From Amylostereum areolatum (Eukaryota; Basidiomycota; Agaricomycetes; Russulales; Stereaceae): a stretch of DNA of 64,000 nucleotides. Position numbers and translations under genes: made by a program. The stretch covers positions 558,001 to 622,000 of the forward strand of contig SAXG01000016.1 in assembly GCA_012932865.1 (NCBI GenBank), given 5' to 3'. The notes under the pieces are model-generated. The model was not told the DNA's origin, did no database searches, and saw only the letters and a list, made by a program, of their open reading frames with translations. Below are positions 62,950-64,000 of this stretch, piece by piece; position 1 is the stretch's first letter, and each line of letters starts with the position of its first letter.

Positions 62950-64000
62950 TTACCCCCCCCTTTAAGACGCGCTTTCGCCTGGAGCGCGATGTCATCTGCA
63001 AGGGTAGATGCGAGAAAATCGTCAAAGGAGATGCCGAGGGAACGCACAGGGCGGGGTGCGTTTGGATGGCGTTTGTGGAAGGCGTCGATCATGTCGGTGA
63101 CCTTTGAGAGCGAGGAGCGAGGGAGCCAGGTATTCTCGGAGTCAGGATAGCCTACCCACTTGACGAGGTATTGTATGCCTTTCTTGTTGCGGGTCGGCTT
63201 CGAGTCGATGATGTCTTCAACGTCATATTCTTCTTCGTCATCAACGAGGTCAGGCGGCGGTTGTTCATAGTTTGGACCATGTGCCGTTGTCTCCTTGTAT
63301 GCGGTGAGCAGCGAAGCATGGAAGACTGGGTGGATTCTCCACGTCTTCGGCAGCTTCAGGCGGTAATTCACTGGGCTAATGACGTCAACGATCTCGAAGG
63401 GTCCAAATCGTTTGGCAGCAAGCTTAGCTTTCGGCCTCGTCGTCTTCAGGTTTTTGCCTTCGAGCCAGACCTTGTCTCCAACGGCGAACAGTGTCGATTT
63501 GCTGATCGTGTCACCATTGTAGTGCTTCATTAAGTCAGATGCGAGGGCAAGGCTGGCTTTGATCTCTTGTCGGACTTCTTCAAGTTGACGGAGGCGTTCT
63601 TCAACTGCAGGGACCTTTGAGGACGGGTTTACGGACGGGTACATCCTGGGGAGGAAGCCGTAGAGGACTTCAAAGGGAGCCTTTCCAGTAGCTGCATGGG
63701 TGCGAGAGTTGTGAGAAAACTCGAAGAAGGGCAACCACTTCACCCAGTCGTCTTGACGGTAGTTGCAGAATACTCGCAGAAACTGCTCGAGGTTCTGGTT
63801 CTCGCGTTCGGTTTGGCCGTCTGTCTGTGGGTGATACGCTGTGCTGAGGGCGGACTTGATCCCGAGCTTCTCGTTGAGTGTACGCATCACCTGTCCAGCA
63901 AATTGGGGTCCACGATCCGAGATGATCTTGTCTGCTAAGCCGTAGTGTCGGTATACCTTATCGAAGAGAATGTCGGCCGTGCCATCGCTGGTGATCTTCG
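62640..64000 (-). CDS. Retroelement B pol, 3' part: integrase and chromodomain (partial)
   Basis: Open from the window edge. Contains SDRGPQFAG, the YHPQTDGQTERENQ motif, GDKVWLEGKNLKT, an SH3-like GPFEIVDV and a chromodomain (IQYLVKWVGYPDSENTWLPR). The frame reads through the polypurine tract into the LTR down to 62640; the natural end of the protein is probably near the KGGGNV sequence at about 62,950. Clearly the same superfamily as A but a different family (divergent protein, unrelated LTR). The 5' part lies outside the window. Confidence 0.88.
   Translation of the reverse strand, partial: KITSDGTADILFDKVYRHYGLADKIISDRGPQFAGQVMRTLNEKLGIKSALSTAYHPQTDGQTERENQNLEQFLRVFCNYRQDDWVKWLPFFEFSHNSRTHAATGKAPFEVLYGFLPRMYPSVNPSSKVPAVEERLRQLEEVRQEIKASLALASDLMKHYNGDTISKSTLFAVGDKVWLEGKNLKTTRPKAKLAAKRFGPFEIVDVISPVNYRLKLPKTWRIHPVFHASLLTAYKETTAHGPNYEQPPPDLVDDEEEYDVEDIIDSKPTRNKKGIQYLVKWVGYPDSENTWLPRSSLSKVTDMIDAFHKRHPNAPRPVRSLGISFDDFLASTLADDIALQAKARLKGGGNVTDRSISLFVCRPRTRDVSRHMTFPCITCFNDVIARTSERGSASLSMTSLLRTFVLRPMTPFLLFPPLAPLLHRIAPSFPLVYKDSVSLPFSLDCPSRHTVL

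Overview
The window looks like nuclear DNA of a filamentous basidiomycete, most likely an Agaricomycete. Genes are GC-rich and carry many short GT-AG introns (about 45-80 nt). Protein families point the same way: FunK1 'fungal-type' protein kinases, a large atypical G-protein alpha subunit with a long disordered insert, fungal cyanovirin-N lectins, and Ty3/gypsy retroelements with chromodomain integrases. No rRNA, tRNA, CRISPR or prokaryotic operon structure was seen. Intron-exon structures below were worked out by hand from splice consensus, reading phase and family conservation.

Layout. 1-2.2 kb: 3' part of a disordered proline/arginine-rich gene (+). 3.8-6.2 kb: oxysterol-binding protein, six exons (-). 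7.2-9.5 kb: two tandem secreted CVNH lectin genes (-), one with an in-frame stop. 10.4-31.3 kb: an accessory region holding seven FunK1 kinase genes or relics (FK1-FK7, all -). Between them lie a decayed aspartokinase copy (12.5-13.3 kb), a 490-bp MITE with 8-bp target duplications (13.4-13.9 kb) and a broken isoprenylcysteine methyltransferase with a tandem exon duplication (18.2-19.1 kb). 31.7-34.1 kb: intact aspartokinase (-). 35.4-38.6 kb: G-alpha gene (-). Its first codons are supplied by the end of a 4,021-bp Tc1/mariner-like transposon (38.6-42.6 kb) that carries a transposase and a 575-aa accessory gene. 44.9-48.6 kb: an inverted, nearly identical copy of FK6+FK7. The two inverted arms (27.6-31.2 and 45.0-48.6 kb) therefore flank aspartokinase, G-alpha and the transposon. 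48.6-57.7 kb: LTR retroelement A1 (-), with 3' accessory ORFs. 57.7-61.6 kb: a truncated head-to-head copy, A2 (+). 61.6-64 kb: two inverted LTRs of a second gypsy family (B) and the 3' end of its pol gene, running off the window.

How it fits together. The conserved single-copy genes (sterol/lipid transfer, aspartate-family amino-acid synthesis, G-protein signalling) sit as islands in a rearranging, duplication-rich region. Only FK2 keeps recognisable kinase catalytic motifs. The other copies lose the HRD loop, then the N-terminal domain, yet several keep clean exons and an upstream TATA-like box. Retroelement A1 carries stops that fit C-to-T mutation. It ends in a 72-bp perfect palindrome upstream of gag.
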